Assembly (NCBI GenBank): GCA_023957155.1
Contig: JAMLHK010000013.1
Span: forward strand, 47,598-111,597
DNA from: Chitinophagaceae bacterium
GTDB taxonomy: Bacteria; Bacteroidota; Bacteroidia; Chitinophagales; Chitinophagaceae
DNA length: 64,000 nt
Reading direction: 5' to 3'
Shown: positions 51,680 to 60,470 of the stretch, in pieces
Layout: each line of letters opens with the position of its first letter
Numbering within the stretch: position 1 is the first letter of the stretch
The notes under the pieces: generated by a model
What the model saw: the letters and a program-made list of their open reading frames with translations, nothing else
Told to the model about the DNA's origin: nothing
Database searches by the model: none
Position numbers and translations under genes: made by a program

Positions 51680-52793
51680 AATGAGAGGAATATGGAAATA
51701 CAGCCATCTGCTGCCTTACATGGACGAGAACGCTAAATTAACTTTAGGCGAAGGAAATACACCATTGGTAAAGTCCAGACAATTGGGAAGGCAATTAGGT
51801 ATGGATCATTTATATTTCAAACTCGAAATTGTTAATCCTTCGGGTTCTTATAAAGACCGGTTTGCTGCTTTCGCCATATCTGACCTGGTGCAGAAAAATA
51901 TCAACTTCTGTATCGCTACCTCAAGTGGTAATACCGGCGCGGCCTTATCTGCGTATTGTGCGGTGGCAGGAATAAAATGTTATATCGCTATCGTAGATGG
52001 AGCGCCTGCAGGAAAGATGCAACAGATGCAGGTATATGGCGCTCAAACCTTAATGATAAAGGGTTTTGGGATAGACCCTGACGTTACCAATGAAGTCATG
52101 AAGGGACTACATATAATCGCTGAAAATTTAGGTGGTCCTGTTCAGATAAGCGCTTATCAATACAGTTCTTTGGCCATGACCGGCGTTCAGACCATTGCTT
52201 ATGAAATTGCTGAAGAAATTCCGTCATTCAGCGGGCATATATTTTCACCTGCAGGCGGAGGCGGCCTAACGTTAGCCATGGTAAAAGGATTCAACAAATG
52301 GAAAGAAGTAGATCCTGGCTTTAAAATACCTAAAGTACACTGTGTACAACCGGAAGGGAACGATACGATATCCGGCCCGCTTAGGAACGGATTAACTAAA
52401 GCACAGCCGGTTTCTAAAAGCCAAACTTCTATAAGTGGATTGCAGGTTCCCAATGTAATGGATGGTAATGAAGTGTTAGGCGCATGCAGAGAAACGGGTG
52501 GGGTTGGTTATACAGTAACTGACAGTATGGTATATGAATGCCAGGAAAACTTAGCCAAAATGGAAGGGATCTATTGTGAACCTGCAGGAGCCGTTGCACT
52601 TGCAGGAGCTTTAAAAGCTGCAGAAAACGGGGAAATAAATAAAAATGATCATGTGGTTTGTTTAGTTACCGGCCATGGTTTTAAAGACCCCGCCTCAGCA
52701 GGAAGGATCGCGAAAAAATCCGGAGACTACTATTTCAATAGTGCAAATGAAACTTTTGAATACATAAAATCTCAAATAAAAAATAACAATTAA
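51669..52793 (+). CDS. Threonine synthase-like PLP enzyme (fold type II)
   Basis: 374 residues. The PLP lysine is K62 in PSGSYKDRFA; the phosphate-binding loops are ATSSGNTGAALSA and FSPAGGGGLTLA. The overall pattern (LTLGEGNTPLVKS at the N-terminus) is threonine-synthase/threonine-dehydratase like. A biosynthetic threonine synthase would be out of place here, so a beta-elimination or ammonia-lyase role on a hydroxy-amino acid is more likely. The start at 51669 overlaps the SDR end; the ATG at 51681, directly after the SDR stop, is an equally good start. Confidence 0.82.
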   Translation: MNFRMRGIWKYSHLLPYMDENAKLTLGEGNTPLVKSRQLGRQLGMDHLYFKLEIVNPSGSYKDRFAAFAISDLVQKNINFCIATSSGNTGAALSAYCAVAGIKCYIAIVDGAPAGKMQQMQVYGAQTLMIKGFGIDPDVTNEVMKGLHIIAENLGGPVQISAYQYSSLAMTGVQTIAYEIAEEIPSFSGHIFSPAGGGGLTLAMVKGFNKWKEVDPGFKIPKVHCVQPEGNDTISGPLRNGLTKAQPVSKSQTSISGLQVPNVMDGNEVLGACRETGGVGYTVTDSMVYECQENLAKMEGIYCEPAGAVALAGALKAAENGEINKNDHVVCLVTGHGFKDPASAGRIAKKSGDYYFNSANETFEYIKSQIKNNN

Positions 52794-52807
52794 AATAGAA
52801 TTTTCAA

Positions 52808-53716
52808 ATGAAAGAAAAATTTAAAGGCTTGTGGCCTGCAATGTTTACTCCCGTTCTTGATAACGGGGAGCCGGCTTATGAAGAAATGGAGAAATTGGTT
52901 GAATTATTGATTTCCCAGCAGATGGATGGTTTGTATATCCTGGGATCTACCGGGCAGGGCTTACTCTTCACAGAGGAGCAACGAAAAAAAGCAACCGAAG
53001 TAGTGAGTAAAATATCAGCCGGAAGAATCCCTGTTATTGTTCATGTGGGCTCGCTTACTACAGCAGAATCCATCCGGTTAGCACAGCATGCTGAAAAATG
53101 CGGTGTTGATGGAATTTCTTCCGTACCGCCTATTTATTATACAGGAAATGCAGACACAGCATTGGCGCATTACAACAAGATTGCAGAATCTACTAATCTG
53201 CCCTTTTTCCCCTACCAGTTGGGAGATAATTCCATTCCCGGTAATGTACATGCTTTCATAGAAAAGCTGCTCGAAATTCCCAATGTGACCGGGATGAAGT
53301 TAACTACGAATCAATTATTGAATATCAGTAGTATTCATAACCAGGCAGGTGACAAACTGAAATTATTCAGCGGTTCTGATGAATTATTTTGTCACGCTAC
53401 GCTTTGTGGAACAGTAGGAGCTATCGGTACGTTTTATAACGTTTGGGGAGAGGCCTGTAAGCATGTAATGGCAGAGTTTGTAAATGGAAATTATACACTT
53501 GGCAAGGAGTTTATGCTTGCCTTTCAGGAAATCATTGAGTTGGTTTTACCCAACGCCTGGACGTTTCTCAGAAAAGCGATGTTATTAAAATACCGTATTG
53601 ATATCGGTCAAACGAAAGAACCATTAGGAAATGTTCAAAAAGAATGGCCGGATGACCAGGTAAGACGAATACTGGAAAGGATAGACTCCATTCCCCAATC
53701 TATTATCAGCCATTAA
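52808..53716 (+). CDS. N-acetylneuraminate lyase-like aldolase (DapA/NanA superfamily)
   Basis: 302 residues, TIM barrel. Schiff-base lysine K164 (GMKLTTNQL), Y136 (FFPYQL), carboxylate-binding GSTGQG (S47, T48). D191-E192 in GSDE and T208 in AIGTFYN fall at the positions that bind the polyol tail in E. coli NanA (D191, E192, S208). This points to a nonulosonate or 2-keto-3-deoxy-acid lyase rather than dihydrodipicolinate synthase. Product pyruvate plus an aldehyde is expected. Located 14 bases after the PLP-enzyme gene. Confidence 0.82.
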   Translation: MKEKFKGLWPAMFTPVLDNGEPAYEEMEKLVELLISQQMDGLYILGSTGQGLLFTEEQRKKATEVVSKISAGRIPVIVHVGSLTTAESIRLAQHAEKCGVDGISSVPPIYYTGNADTALAHYNKIAESTNLPFFPYQLGDNSIPGNVHAFIEKLLEIPNVTGMKLTTNQLLNISSIHNQAGDKLKLFSGSDELFCHATLCGTVGAIGTFYNVWGEACKHVMAEFVNGNYTLGKEFMLAFQEIIELVLPNAWTFLRKAMLLKYRIDIGQTKEPLGNVQKEWPDDQVRRILERIDSIPQSIISH

Positions 53717-53726
53717 TATTTTCAAG

Positions 53727-54110
53727 ATGACAACTGAGAAAAAGAAAATAATTACAGGTGCTAATGTACCGCAAAGCCACTTGCCGTTTTCGCCTGCCAT
53801 TCAATCAGGAAATTATGTTTTTATTTCGGGGCAGGCATCCACAGATAAGGAGGGAAAAATTGTTTCAGGAACTTTTGAAGAAGAATGCAGGAGGTCATTT
53901 GAAAATCTGAAAGCCATATTGGAGGCCTCGGGTCTTGGCTTTAAAGATGTTATCCAGGTGCGGAATTATGTCGGTAAGCAGGAATACCTCGCATCATTCA
54001 ATACTATTTATAAAGAATTTTTTAATGAACCTTACCCGGCGCGGACAACACTTATAGGTTGCTTAGGCAACCTGCTGAAATTTGAAGTAGATGCAATTGC
54101 TGCCTGCTAA
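53727..54110 (+). CDS. RidA-family enamine/imine deaminase
   Basis: 127 residues. R106 (PARTTLIG) and E120 (LLKFEVDAIA) match the catalytic Arg105/Glu120 pair of RidA. The family hydrolyses reactive enamine/imine intermediates made by PLP-dependent dehydratases. Its placement 10 bases after the aldolase gene and two genes after a fold-type II PLP enzyme supports exactly that role here. Confidence 0.9.
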   Translation: MTTEKKKIITGANVPQSHLPFSPAIQSGNYVFISGQASTDKEGKIVSGTFEEECRRSFENLKAILEASGLGFKDVIQVRNYVGKQEYLASFNTIYKEFFNEPYPARTTLIGCLGNLLKFEVDAIAAC

Positions 54111-54173
54111 TACATTATTTATGCTATTTAGAATACCATTATCGTGAATTTATCATGAGCCGGGTATTCCCAT

Positions 54174-55016
54174 TTGAAGCGAGATAATATAGATGTAAAT
54201 CATCCAGTGATGGGAATCAAAAAAATAAGTGATCTGCCCTTCTATACAGAAGGTCCTGCAATGGATAGCAAAGGGAATATTTACTGCACCACACTTTCAG
54301 GTGGAACTATATTAAAAATTGATGCTGAAAATAAAATAACCGAATGGGCTTACTCAGATTGTCCTAACGGGCAAATTGTTTTACCTGGTGATGACCATTT
54401 GATTTGCGATGTTAAACTCGCTGCTGTAAGAAGATTTGATAGTAAGGGCTGCTTTGTAAAGAGTGAAATAGAAAAATATTGTGCGGGCATCGAAGTTTAT
54501 TGCCCCAACGATTTGATAACTGATAGTAATGAGAATATTTATTTTACAGATTCTGTAAGACACCAAGGGAAAATCTGTTTTGTAGGAACAAATGGTGAGC
54601 AAAGTATCCTGGCTAAAGATTTAGATTATCCTAATGGACTTGCCCTGTCTTTTGATCAAAAAACACTGTATGTAGCGGAAAGCTATAAGAACAGGATTTT
54701 AAAAATTGATTTGGAAAGTCCCGGCAGGACAAAAGATGATATTGAAATTTTTGCTGAATTACCGGCGCATTCATCAGGTATGGAAACGGATAATTTACCC
54801 GATGGATTGACCCTGGACCATGAGGGAAATCTATGGGTAGCACATTATGGTATGCAGGCTATACATAAGTTATCACCTGAAGGAAGTTTATTGGCTTCGA
54901 TTGATACGAATATGCGGCTTACCAGCAATTTATTTTTTTATGATCAGGGAACGATAGTAGTTACAGGCGGATACAGTGAGCCGGGGCCCGGAGGCTTATT
55001 CAGGGTCTTTTTGTGA
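54174..55016 (+). CDS. SMP-30/gluconolactonase/LRE-family lactonase
   Basis: 280 residues from a TTG at 54174; an ATG at 54210 would give 268 residues and is a credible alternative. Six-bladed propeller with the metal ligands E in FYTEGP, N/D in YCPNDLITDSNENIYFTDS and D in PDGLTLDHEGNLWVAH. The enzyme opens sugar lactones to aldonates. With the SDR gene upstream it forms an oxidise-then-hydrolyse pair. Cytosolic, as no signal peptide is visible. Confidence 0.85.
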   Translation: MKRDNIDVNHPVMGIKKISDLPFYTEGPAMDSKGNIYCTTLSGGTILKIDAENKITEWAYSDCPNGQIVLPGDDHLICDVKLAAVRRFDSKGCFVKSEIEKYCAGIEVYCPNDLITDSNENIYFTDSVRHQGKICFVGTNGEQSILAKDLDYPNGLALSFDQKTLYVAESYKNRILKIDLESPGRTKDDIEIFAELPAHSSGMETDNLPDGLTLDHEGNLWVAHYGMQAIHKLSPEGSLLASIDTNMRLTSNLFFYDQGTIVVTGGYSEPGPGGLFRVFL

Positions 55017-55117
55017 GTAATGAATCGTGAGTAGCGAGTTGTCAGTTGTGAGTGAGTGTTACGTTACTGATAACTCACAATTAACCCGGTAATGGTATTA
55101 AAGCATAAAAAAATTAT
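55017..55117. repeat. GTGAGT-type intergenic repeat with inverted segment
   Basis: Iterated GTGAGTAAT/GTGAGTAGC/GTGAGTGAG units. AGTTGTGAGT and ACTCACAATT (near 55078) can pair with one mismatch. Resembles low-complexity dispersed repeats of Bacteroidota. May end transcripts or be debris, as it separates the lactonase from a broken gene. Confidence 0.35.
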
Positions 55118-55303
55118 ATGGAGTATTCAAAGTTACATGGGTACGATATATCAAAGCTTACCTTAGGAACAGTAGTGCTTGGAATGGATTATGGTATTTC
55201 TAACGAAGGCAATAAACGGGACAGGACTAATGGCTTTAGCATCATATCATCAGCATTGAAGGCTGGTATTAATACGTTGGATACTGCTTCAAAACAAAAA
55301 TAA
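55118..55303 (+). pseudogene. Truncated aldo-keto reductase (N-terminal fragment)
   Basis: 61 residues matching the AKR N-terminus (YSKLHGYDISKLTLGTVVLGMDYGISNEGN, then INTLDTA), including the catalytic Asp, and then ending abruptly in SKQK-stop. Full-length AKRs continue with the catalytic Tyr about five residues later. An intact AKR of the same superfamily lies at 56587-57498. The break falls 6 bases before the MFS start, as if transporter insertion or deletion cut the gene. Confidence 0.7.
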
Positions 55304-55309
55304 TTTTTT

Positions 55310-56557
55310 ATGGAATTGGCTGCTATCGCTTCCGGATCAAAGTTACCCAAACGAGCATGGTTAGTGGTGGTGCTACTGGCTATTGTGGGATGTTTGAATT
55401 ACCTGGATCGCATCATGATCACTACCATGCGGGTATCCATAGTTGAGGCTATTCCCATGTCTGATGCCCAATTTGGTCTGCTTACTTCCGTGTTTTTATG
55501 GGTATATGGTATCGCCAGTCCTTTTGCCGGGTTTCTTGCAGACCGGTTTAATCGTAGCGTGGTAATTATTGCAAGCCTGTTCCTGTGGTCATTGGTTACC
55601 TGGTTGACCGCTTATTCAACCACCTTCAACCACCTGCTGATAACACGTGCATTAATGGGGATAAGCGAAGCCTGTTATATTCCTGCGGCGCTTTCGTTAA
55701 TCGTGGAGTATCACCGGAATGCTACCCGTTCATTAGCCGTAGGCATTCACATGGTTGGAATTATGATAGGGTCAGGCCTGGGCTTCGTTGGAGGCTGGGT
55801 GGCAGAGAATCATCATTGGAATACGATTTTTATTATTCTCGGAGTCTTTGGGATCATTTATGCAGTTATGCTTTCCTTTATGTTGAAAGATGCGCCAAAG
55901 AACGAAGTTATTATTGCTCCGGAAAAAACCGGGGATAAAGTCAATTTCTTTCATTCTGTCAAAGTGCTGTTTAAGCTGAGGTCATATATTTTTGTACTTA
56001 TTGCATGGGGCTTACTCGGAACCGTAGCATGGCTGGTAGTAGGCTGGCTTCCTACCTATTTCCAGGAACATTTTAACCTTACCCAGGCAATGGCGGGCTT
56101 ATATGCCACGGGGTATTTATATCCTGCTGCTATTGTTGGATTATTATTAGGAGGATATTGGGCAGACCGGTGGAGCCGCTCGAATCCCCGTGCAAGGATT
56201 CTTGTACCGGCTATTGGTTTATGTATTGCTGCGCCAAGTATTTTTATTGCAAGCTACACCAGCATTCTTCCTGTTGCTGTACTATGTTTTATGCTCTACT
56301 CACTTACCAAGTCTTTTATTGATACGAATATGATGCCTATCCTTTGCCTTATAACTTATTCGCGCTATCGGGCAACGGGGTATGGCATATTAAATTTAGT
56401 GGCCACTGTTATTGGTGGAATAGGGCTTTATGCCGGCGGTGTTTTGCGTGACTTACATATTAATCTGAGCGCTGTTTATCAAATTGCCGCTTTAACAATG
56501 ATCATCAGTATTGTTTTCCTGATTGCCGTTAAGCCTAAATATATTGAACCGGAGTAG
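55310..56557 (+). CDS. MFS transporter (ACS/anion-cation symporter-like)
   Basis: 415 residues with 12 predicted TM helices. N-terminal NYLDR motif after TM1 (CLNYLDRIMITT), and the loop 2-3 signature GFLADRFNRSVVI. This motif set is common in the ACS group that takes up sugar acids, sialic acid-type and other organic anions. It would carry the SusCD-derived product across the inner membrane. Immediately downstream of the broken AKR. Confidence 0.87.
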   Translation: MELAAIASGSKLPKRAWLVVVLLAIVGCLNYLDRIMITTMRVSIVEAIPMSDAQFGLLTSVFLWVYGIASPFAGFLADRFNRSVVIIASLFLWSLVTWLTAYSTTFNHLLITRALMGISEACYIPAALSLIVEYHRNATRSLAVGIHMVGIMIGSGLGFVGGWVAENHHWNTIFIILGVFGIIYAVMLSFMLKDAPKNEVIIAPEKTGDKVNFFHSVKVLFKLRSYIFVLIAWGLLGTVAWLVVGWLPTYFQEHFNLTQAMAGLYATGYLYPAAIVGLLLGGYWADRWSRSNPRARILVPAIGLCIAAPSIFIASYTSILPVAVLCFMLYSLTKSFIDTNMMPILCLITYSRYRATGYGILNLVATVIGGIGLYAGGVLRDLHINLSAVYQIAALTMIISIVFLIAVKPKYIEPE

Positions 56558-56586
56558 GAATGCACTTGAGTTTTTTATAATCAGCA

Positions 56587-57498
56587 TTGAAAATGGAAAG
56601 AACACTTACCTCGCTTACTAATAAATCCTTTAGTGCTATCGGCCTGGGATGCGTTACTTTTGGAAGGGAGATAGACCGGCAGGCTTCTTTTTCATTAATG
56701 GATTATGCGGTGGAAAACGGGGTCTCTTTTTTTGATACCGCTGCTGCCTATGGTGATGGGGCATCTGAAAAGATCATTGGATCCTGGATAGCCGACCGCT
56801 GTTCGGTATCCGGCTCCCTGCTTATAGCAACCAAGATTCTTCCTCCTTATACCCCAAAAAAAATTATAGAATCCGTAGATCAAAGCCTGGAGCGTTTGGG
56901 AACAGAGGCTATAGATTTGCTTTATTTACATCGTTGGGATACTACTATTGAGGATATTGATGCATTATATACACTTAATGATCTTATAAAAGTTGGAAAA
57001 ATAAAAATACCCGGGGTAAGTAATTTTAATGCCGGGCAATTGGGAAGAGCCATTCAGCTACAGAAAGACAACGGGTTTGATGTATTCCGAACCATTCAAA
57101 ACAATAACAACTTTGCAGTAAGGGACATTAATAAAGAGATCATAAAAATATCTGTTGATCACGATATTAAAATCGTAACGTATAGCCCGCTTGGAGCAGG
57201 ATTTCTTACCGGTAAATATAAAAACGGGGTAGAAGACAATACCCGCTTTTCACTGATCAGGGGGCACCAGGATATTTATTTTAATGAATCTTCATTTCAA
57301 CGGCTTACTCAGCTTCAAAAGATCTCAGCCCTTACAGGTTATTCAACATCGCACCTGGCACTTGTATGGGCATTGCACCAACCCTATACCACTTCTGTTC
57401 TTGTTGGCGGGCGCTCTACGGAGCAATTGAAGCAGGCCTTTGCGGCGCTGTCTTTTTATGATCGTGATATTTTTAATGAACTTGAATTAACTAAATAA
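56587..57498 (+). CDS. Aldo-keto reductase
   Basis: 303 residues, (beta/alpha)8 barrel. Catalytic tetrad visible: D and Y in FFDTAAAYGDG, K in LLIATKI, H in LLYLHRW. NADPH-binding C-terminal pattern VLVGGRSTEQL. Reduces an aldehyde or ketone, possibly the aldehyde released by the upstream aldolase, or the reverse. An N-terminal fragment of a second AKR precedes the transporter. Confidence 0.88.
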   Translation: MKMERTLTSLTNKSFSAIGLGCVTFGREIDRQASFSLMDYAVENGVSFFDTAAAYGDGASEKIIGSWIADRCSVSGSLLIATKILPPYTPKKIIESVDQSLERLGTEAIDLLYLHRWDTTIEDIDALYTLNDLIKVGKIKIPGVSNFNAGQLGRAIQLQKDNGFDVFRTIQNNNNFAVRDINKEIIKISVDHDIKIVTYSPLGAGFLTGKYKNGVEDNTRFSLIRGHQDIYFNESSFQRLTQLQKISALTGYSTSHLALVWALHQPYTTSVLVGGRSTEQLKQAFAALSFYDRDIFNELELTK

Positions 57499-57514
57499 AT
57501 TTTTAAAAGAAAAT

Positions 57515-58807
57515 ATGAATTATTCACAATCTGCAGCATTATTGGAAAGAGCAAAGAAAGTATTAGCGGGAGGAGTATCTTCAGAATTCAGGAAATACAA
57601 TCATCCGCATGCCCTTTTCTACACTCACGGAAAAGGAAGCCGTATCTACGATGTGGATGGCAATGAATACCTGGATTTTACCTTAAGTCAGGGTCCGCTT
57701 ATTTTAGGACACTCACACCCGGATATCATCAGGTCAGTTGCTGAATATGCTTCCACCGGGCAGCTTTTTGCCGGGCAGCATATCAAAGAAGTGGAACTGG
57801 CAGAAACGATCAGCCGTATGGTTCCATCTGCTGAAGTAATGCGGTTTTGCCTGGACGGCTCGACTGCCGTACAAACGGCTTTTCGCATAGCCAGGGCAAA
57901 GACAGGGAAAGATAAATTTTTACGATTCGAGGGACATTACCATGGGTGGTTAGACAATGTATGCTGGGGAAATGCTGCGGCATCTGCTGAAGCAATGGGT
58001 AGCAGAACGCAGCCGGTAGTAAGCCCCTGGTCAAAAGGCATGTACAAGCTCTCAAAAGATGAATCTGTGGTATTGCCCTGGAACGATCTGCCATTGGTGG
58101 AAAAAACACTTGCGGAAAGGCATGCAGAAATTGCAGCTATTATTACCGAACCGGTGATGTGCAATAATGGATGTATCCCTCCGGAACCCGGTTTTCTCGA
58201 AGGACTCCGGAAACTTTGCGATACCTATGGCATCGCGCTTATTTTTGATGAAGTTATAACAGGTTTCAGGTTGTCACTGGGCGGAGCACAGCAATATTTC
58301 AATATAAAACCGGATATTTCCGTTTTTGCCAAAGCTATGGCAAGCGGTTACCCAATAAGTGTGGTAACCGGTAGCAGGAAGTGGCTGGATGTACTGGAGA
58401 ACGGCTCGGTGATACACGCCGGCACGATGAATACGGGAAATGCTACCGTAGCGGCTGCTTTAGCAACGTTGACCACGCTTGAAAAGGAAGCTCCCTATGA
58501 GCGCATGTTTGATTACGGAACACGCTTAATGGAAGGACTCAGGAAAGCGGCCAGGGATTCGGGGCATGAAGTGCTTGTTCAGGGCCCCGGTCCTATGTTC
58601 AATATATCTTTCACATCATTGAGGAAAATTACAGATTACAGAGAATTTTTAACTACAGACAGGCAAAAGCTGAATGCCTTTACCAGTAAAATGCACGATC
58701 ACGGGATCCGCATCATTGGAAGAGGATTGTGTATCAGCGTTGTACACATGAAAGAAGAAATTGATCATGCCATCCAGGTAGCAGGGCAGGTCTTTAGGGA
58801 AATGTAA
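57515..58807 (+). CDS. Class III (GSA-type) PLP aminotransferase
   Basis: 430 residues. PLP lysine K273 (FAKAMASGYP), cofactor-ring aspartate in IFDEVITGFR, and GST/HYHGW segments as in glutamate-1-semialdehyde aminomutases and omega-aminotransferases. The gabaculine-sensitive GSA enzyme would sit with heme genes, which are absent, so a catabolic amine/aldehyde role is more likely. Sixteen bases after the AKR gene. Confidence 0.87.
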   Translation: MNYSQSAALLERAKKVLAGGVSSEFRKYNHPHALFYTHGKGSRIYDVDGNEYLDFTLSQGPLILGHSHPDIIRSVAEYASTGQLFAGQHIKEVELAETISRMVPSAEVMRFCLDGSTAVQTAFRIARAKTGKDKFLRFEGHYHGWLDNVCWGNAAASAEAMGSRTQPVVSPWSKGMYKLSKDESVVLPWNDLPLVEKTLAERHAEIAAIITEPVMCNNGCIPPEPGFLEGLRKLCDTYGIALIFDEVITGFRLSLGGAQQYFNIKPDISVFAKAMASGYPISVVTGSRKWLDVLENGSVIHAGTMNTGNATVAAALATLTTLEKEAPYERMFDYGTRLMEGLRKAARDSGHEVLVQGPGPMFNISFTSLRKITDYREFLTTDRQKLNAFTSKMHDHGIRIIGRGLCISVVHMKEEIDHAIQVAGQVFREM

Positions 58808-58850
58808 TTGTAGCTAAAAATATTCAATGGCATATAAAAAAATATAGCGT

Positions 58851-60302
58851 ATGCTTCGGGTTGCTCTGTTAGGGATTTATCATGAGTCGAATACGTTCAT
58901 TGAAGGTTATACAACAATCAATGACTTTACCTATTCGCATTGGTTAACAGGAGAGGCGATCTGCCGGGAGTATTCGGCAGCACATCACGAGATCGGTGGG
59001 ATGATAGAGGTATTAGAAGAAAATAATATAGAGGTAGTACCGGTTATGTTTGCAGAAGCGGTTCCCGGCGCACCGCTTTCAGCGGAAACATACCATGTAT
59101 TATTAGAGAAAATGATCAGTGAATTAAATAACAGGCTGCCTGTAGACGGTTGCCTGGTAGCGGTTCACGGTGCCGGGGTTGCTGAAGATGAGCCTGATAT
59201 GGATGGTCATTGGCTTTCTCTGCTGAGAAAAAAGCTGGGACCGGAGATACCCATTATCGGAACATTGGATCCCCATGCGAATTGCAGCGATAAAATGACA
59301 GCGGCAACAGATGCGCTTGTTGCTTACCATACGAACCCACATATAGATCAACGTCAAACCGGCAGAGAAGCGGCCACGCTGATGGTGAAAAAACTCCTTA
59401 AAAAGGTTACTCCCATCCAGGTAAAAACAGATTTGCCGATTGCCATCAGCATAGAACAGCAGTTTACAAGCGAAGAACCCTGCCTGGGGCTTTACCGGTA
59501 TGCAGACCAGTTATCTAAACAACCGGGCATTTTATTTGTAAGCATCTTACTGGGCTTTCCTTATGCAGACGTGGAAGAGATGGGAAGCTCAATCATCGTG
59601 GTTGCAGATAACAACCGGGCCCTGGCAGAAAGTACCGGAATGTTGATAAAGGATTTTGTGCTGGGTATCCACACAAGGTTTAATGGTGAAAAAATTAAAA
59701 TTGATACACTGCTTACGCAACTGCAGGCATTATCAAAGCCGGTATTACTATTGGATATGGGAGATAATGTAGGTGGTGGGGCCCCGGGCAACAGCAGCTT
59801 TTTGTTAGATATCCTTGAAGCAGCTCAGGCGGGCCGTTTCGTTATTTGTATCCACGACCCCGTTTCTGTTAAGCAGCTTTCGAAAAAGCATGTTGGGGAC
59901 AGGTTGCCCGCCCGGATGGGAGACAGTACTGTAGAAAGAACGGTATTGATCCGGAAGCTGGGTGATGGCAAATTCCGGGAAAGAGAACCCCGGCATGGCG
60001 GGCAGGTGAACTTTGATATGGGACCCATTGCCATTGTTCAAACTGAAAACGGGAATACGGTTTTGCTGACTTCCCTGAGAGTACCGCCCTTTAGCCTGCA
60101 GCAACTGGTAGACTTTAACATCATTCCTTCAGATTATGACCTGATCGTTGCAAAAGGGGTAAATGCTCCCATTGCCGCGTATGCCGGCGTATGTAATACC
60201 ATCGTAAAACTGGATACCCCGGGTGTTACACAAGCCGACATGACGCGCTTCACTTACAGGAACAGGCGTATACCCCTGTTTCCTTTTGAGCAGATCATGT
60301 AA
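58851..60302 (+). CDS. M81-family (MlrC-like) metallohydrolase
   Basis: 483 residues, with the N-terminal DUF1485 domain beginning VALLGIYHESNTF and the MlrC C-terminal domain (DMGDNVGGGAPGNSSFLLDIL). Likely zinc ligands D140, H142 (TLDPHAN) and H160 (YHTNPHID). The founding member cleaves linearised microcystin peptides, but most M81 proteins act on unknown amide or peptide bonds. Last gene of the plus-strand catabolic series and convergent with a regulator. Confidence 0.87.
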   Translation: MLRVALLGIYHESNTFIEGYTTINDFTYSHWLTGEAICREYSAAHHEIGGMIEVLEENNIEVVPVMFAEAVPGAPLSAETYHVLLEKMISELNNRLPVDGCLVAVHGAGVAEDEPDMDGHWLSLLRKKLGPEIPIIGTLDPHANCSDKMTAATDALVAYHTNPHIDQRQTGREAATLMVKKLLKKVTPIQVKTDLPIAISIEQQFTSEEPCLGLYRYADQLSKQPGILFVSILLGFPYADVEEMGSSIIVVADNNRALAESTGMLIKDFVLGIHTRFNGEKIKIDTLLTQLQALSKPVLLLDMGDNVGGGAPGNSSFLLDILEAAQAGRFVICIHDPVSVKQLSKKHVGDRLPARMGDSTVERTVLIRKLGDGKFREREPRHGGQVNFDMGPIAIVQTENGNTVLLTSLRVPPFSLQQLVDFNIIPSDYDLIVAKGVNAPIAAYAGVCNTIVKLDTPGVTQADMTRFTYRNRRIPLFPFEQIM

Positions 60303-60470
60303 AAAGGTGCATAGCGCCGTAATATTAAGATGGGTCTTATACAGGTAGGTTATCATTCCTGGTCAAAAAGTTAAACAGATTTCCTTCTATTCTACACCAT
60401 ATTTGTCTAAGGAACCAGGATATTCTTCTTTAAAGGGCTTTTGCGATGATCTTCCTCCTGTGAGGAATAC

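Noticed and set aside
49922-52793. Ectoine/hydroxyectoine degradation cluster
   Set aside because: The M14 deacylase, threonine-dehydratase-like enzyme and class III aminotransferase resemble that cluster, but no ectoine hydrolase (DoeA/EutD), ornithine cyclodeaminase-like or aldehyde dehydrogenase gene is present.
51669-52793. Biosynthetic threonine synthase
   Set aside because: Motifs fit the superfamily, but the catabolic neighbourhood and nearby RidA make this assignment unlikely; kept as threonine-synthase-like only.
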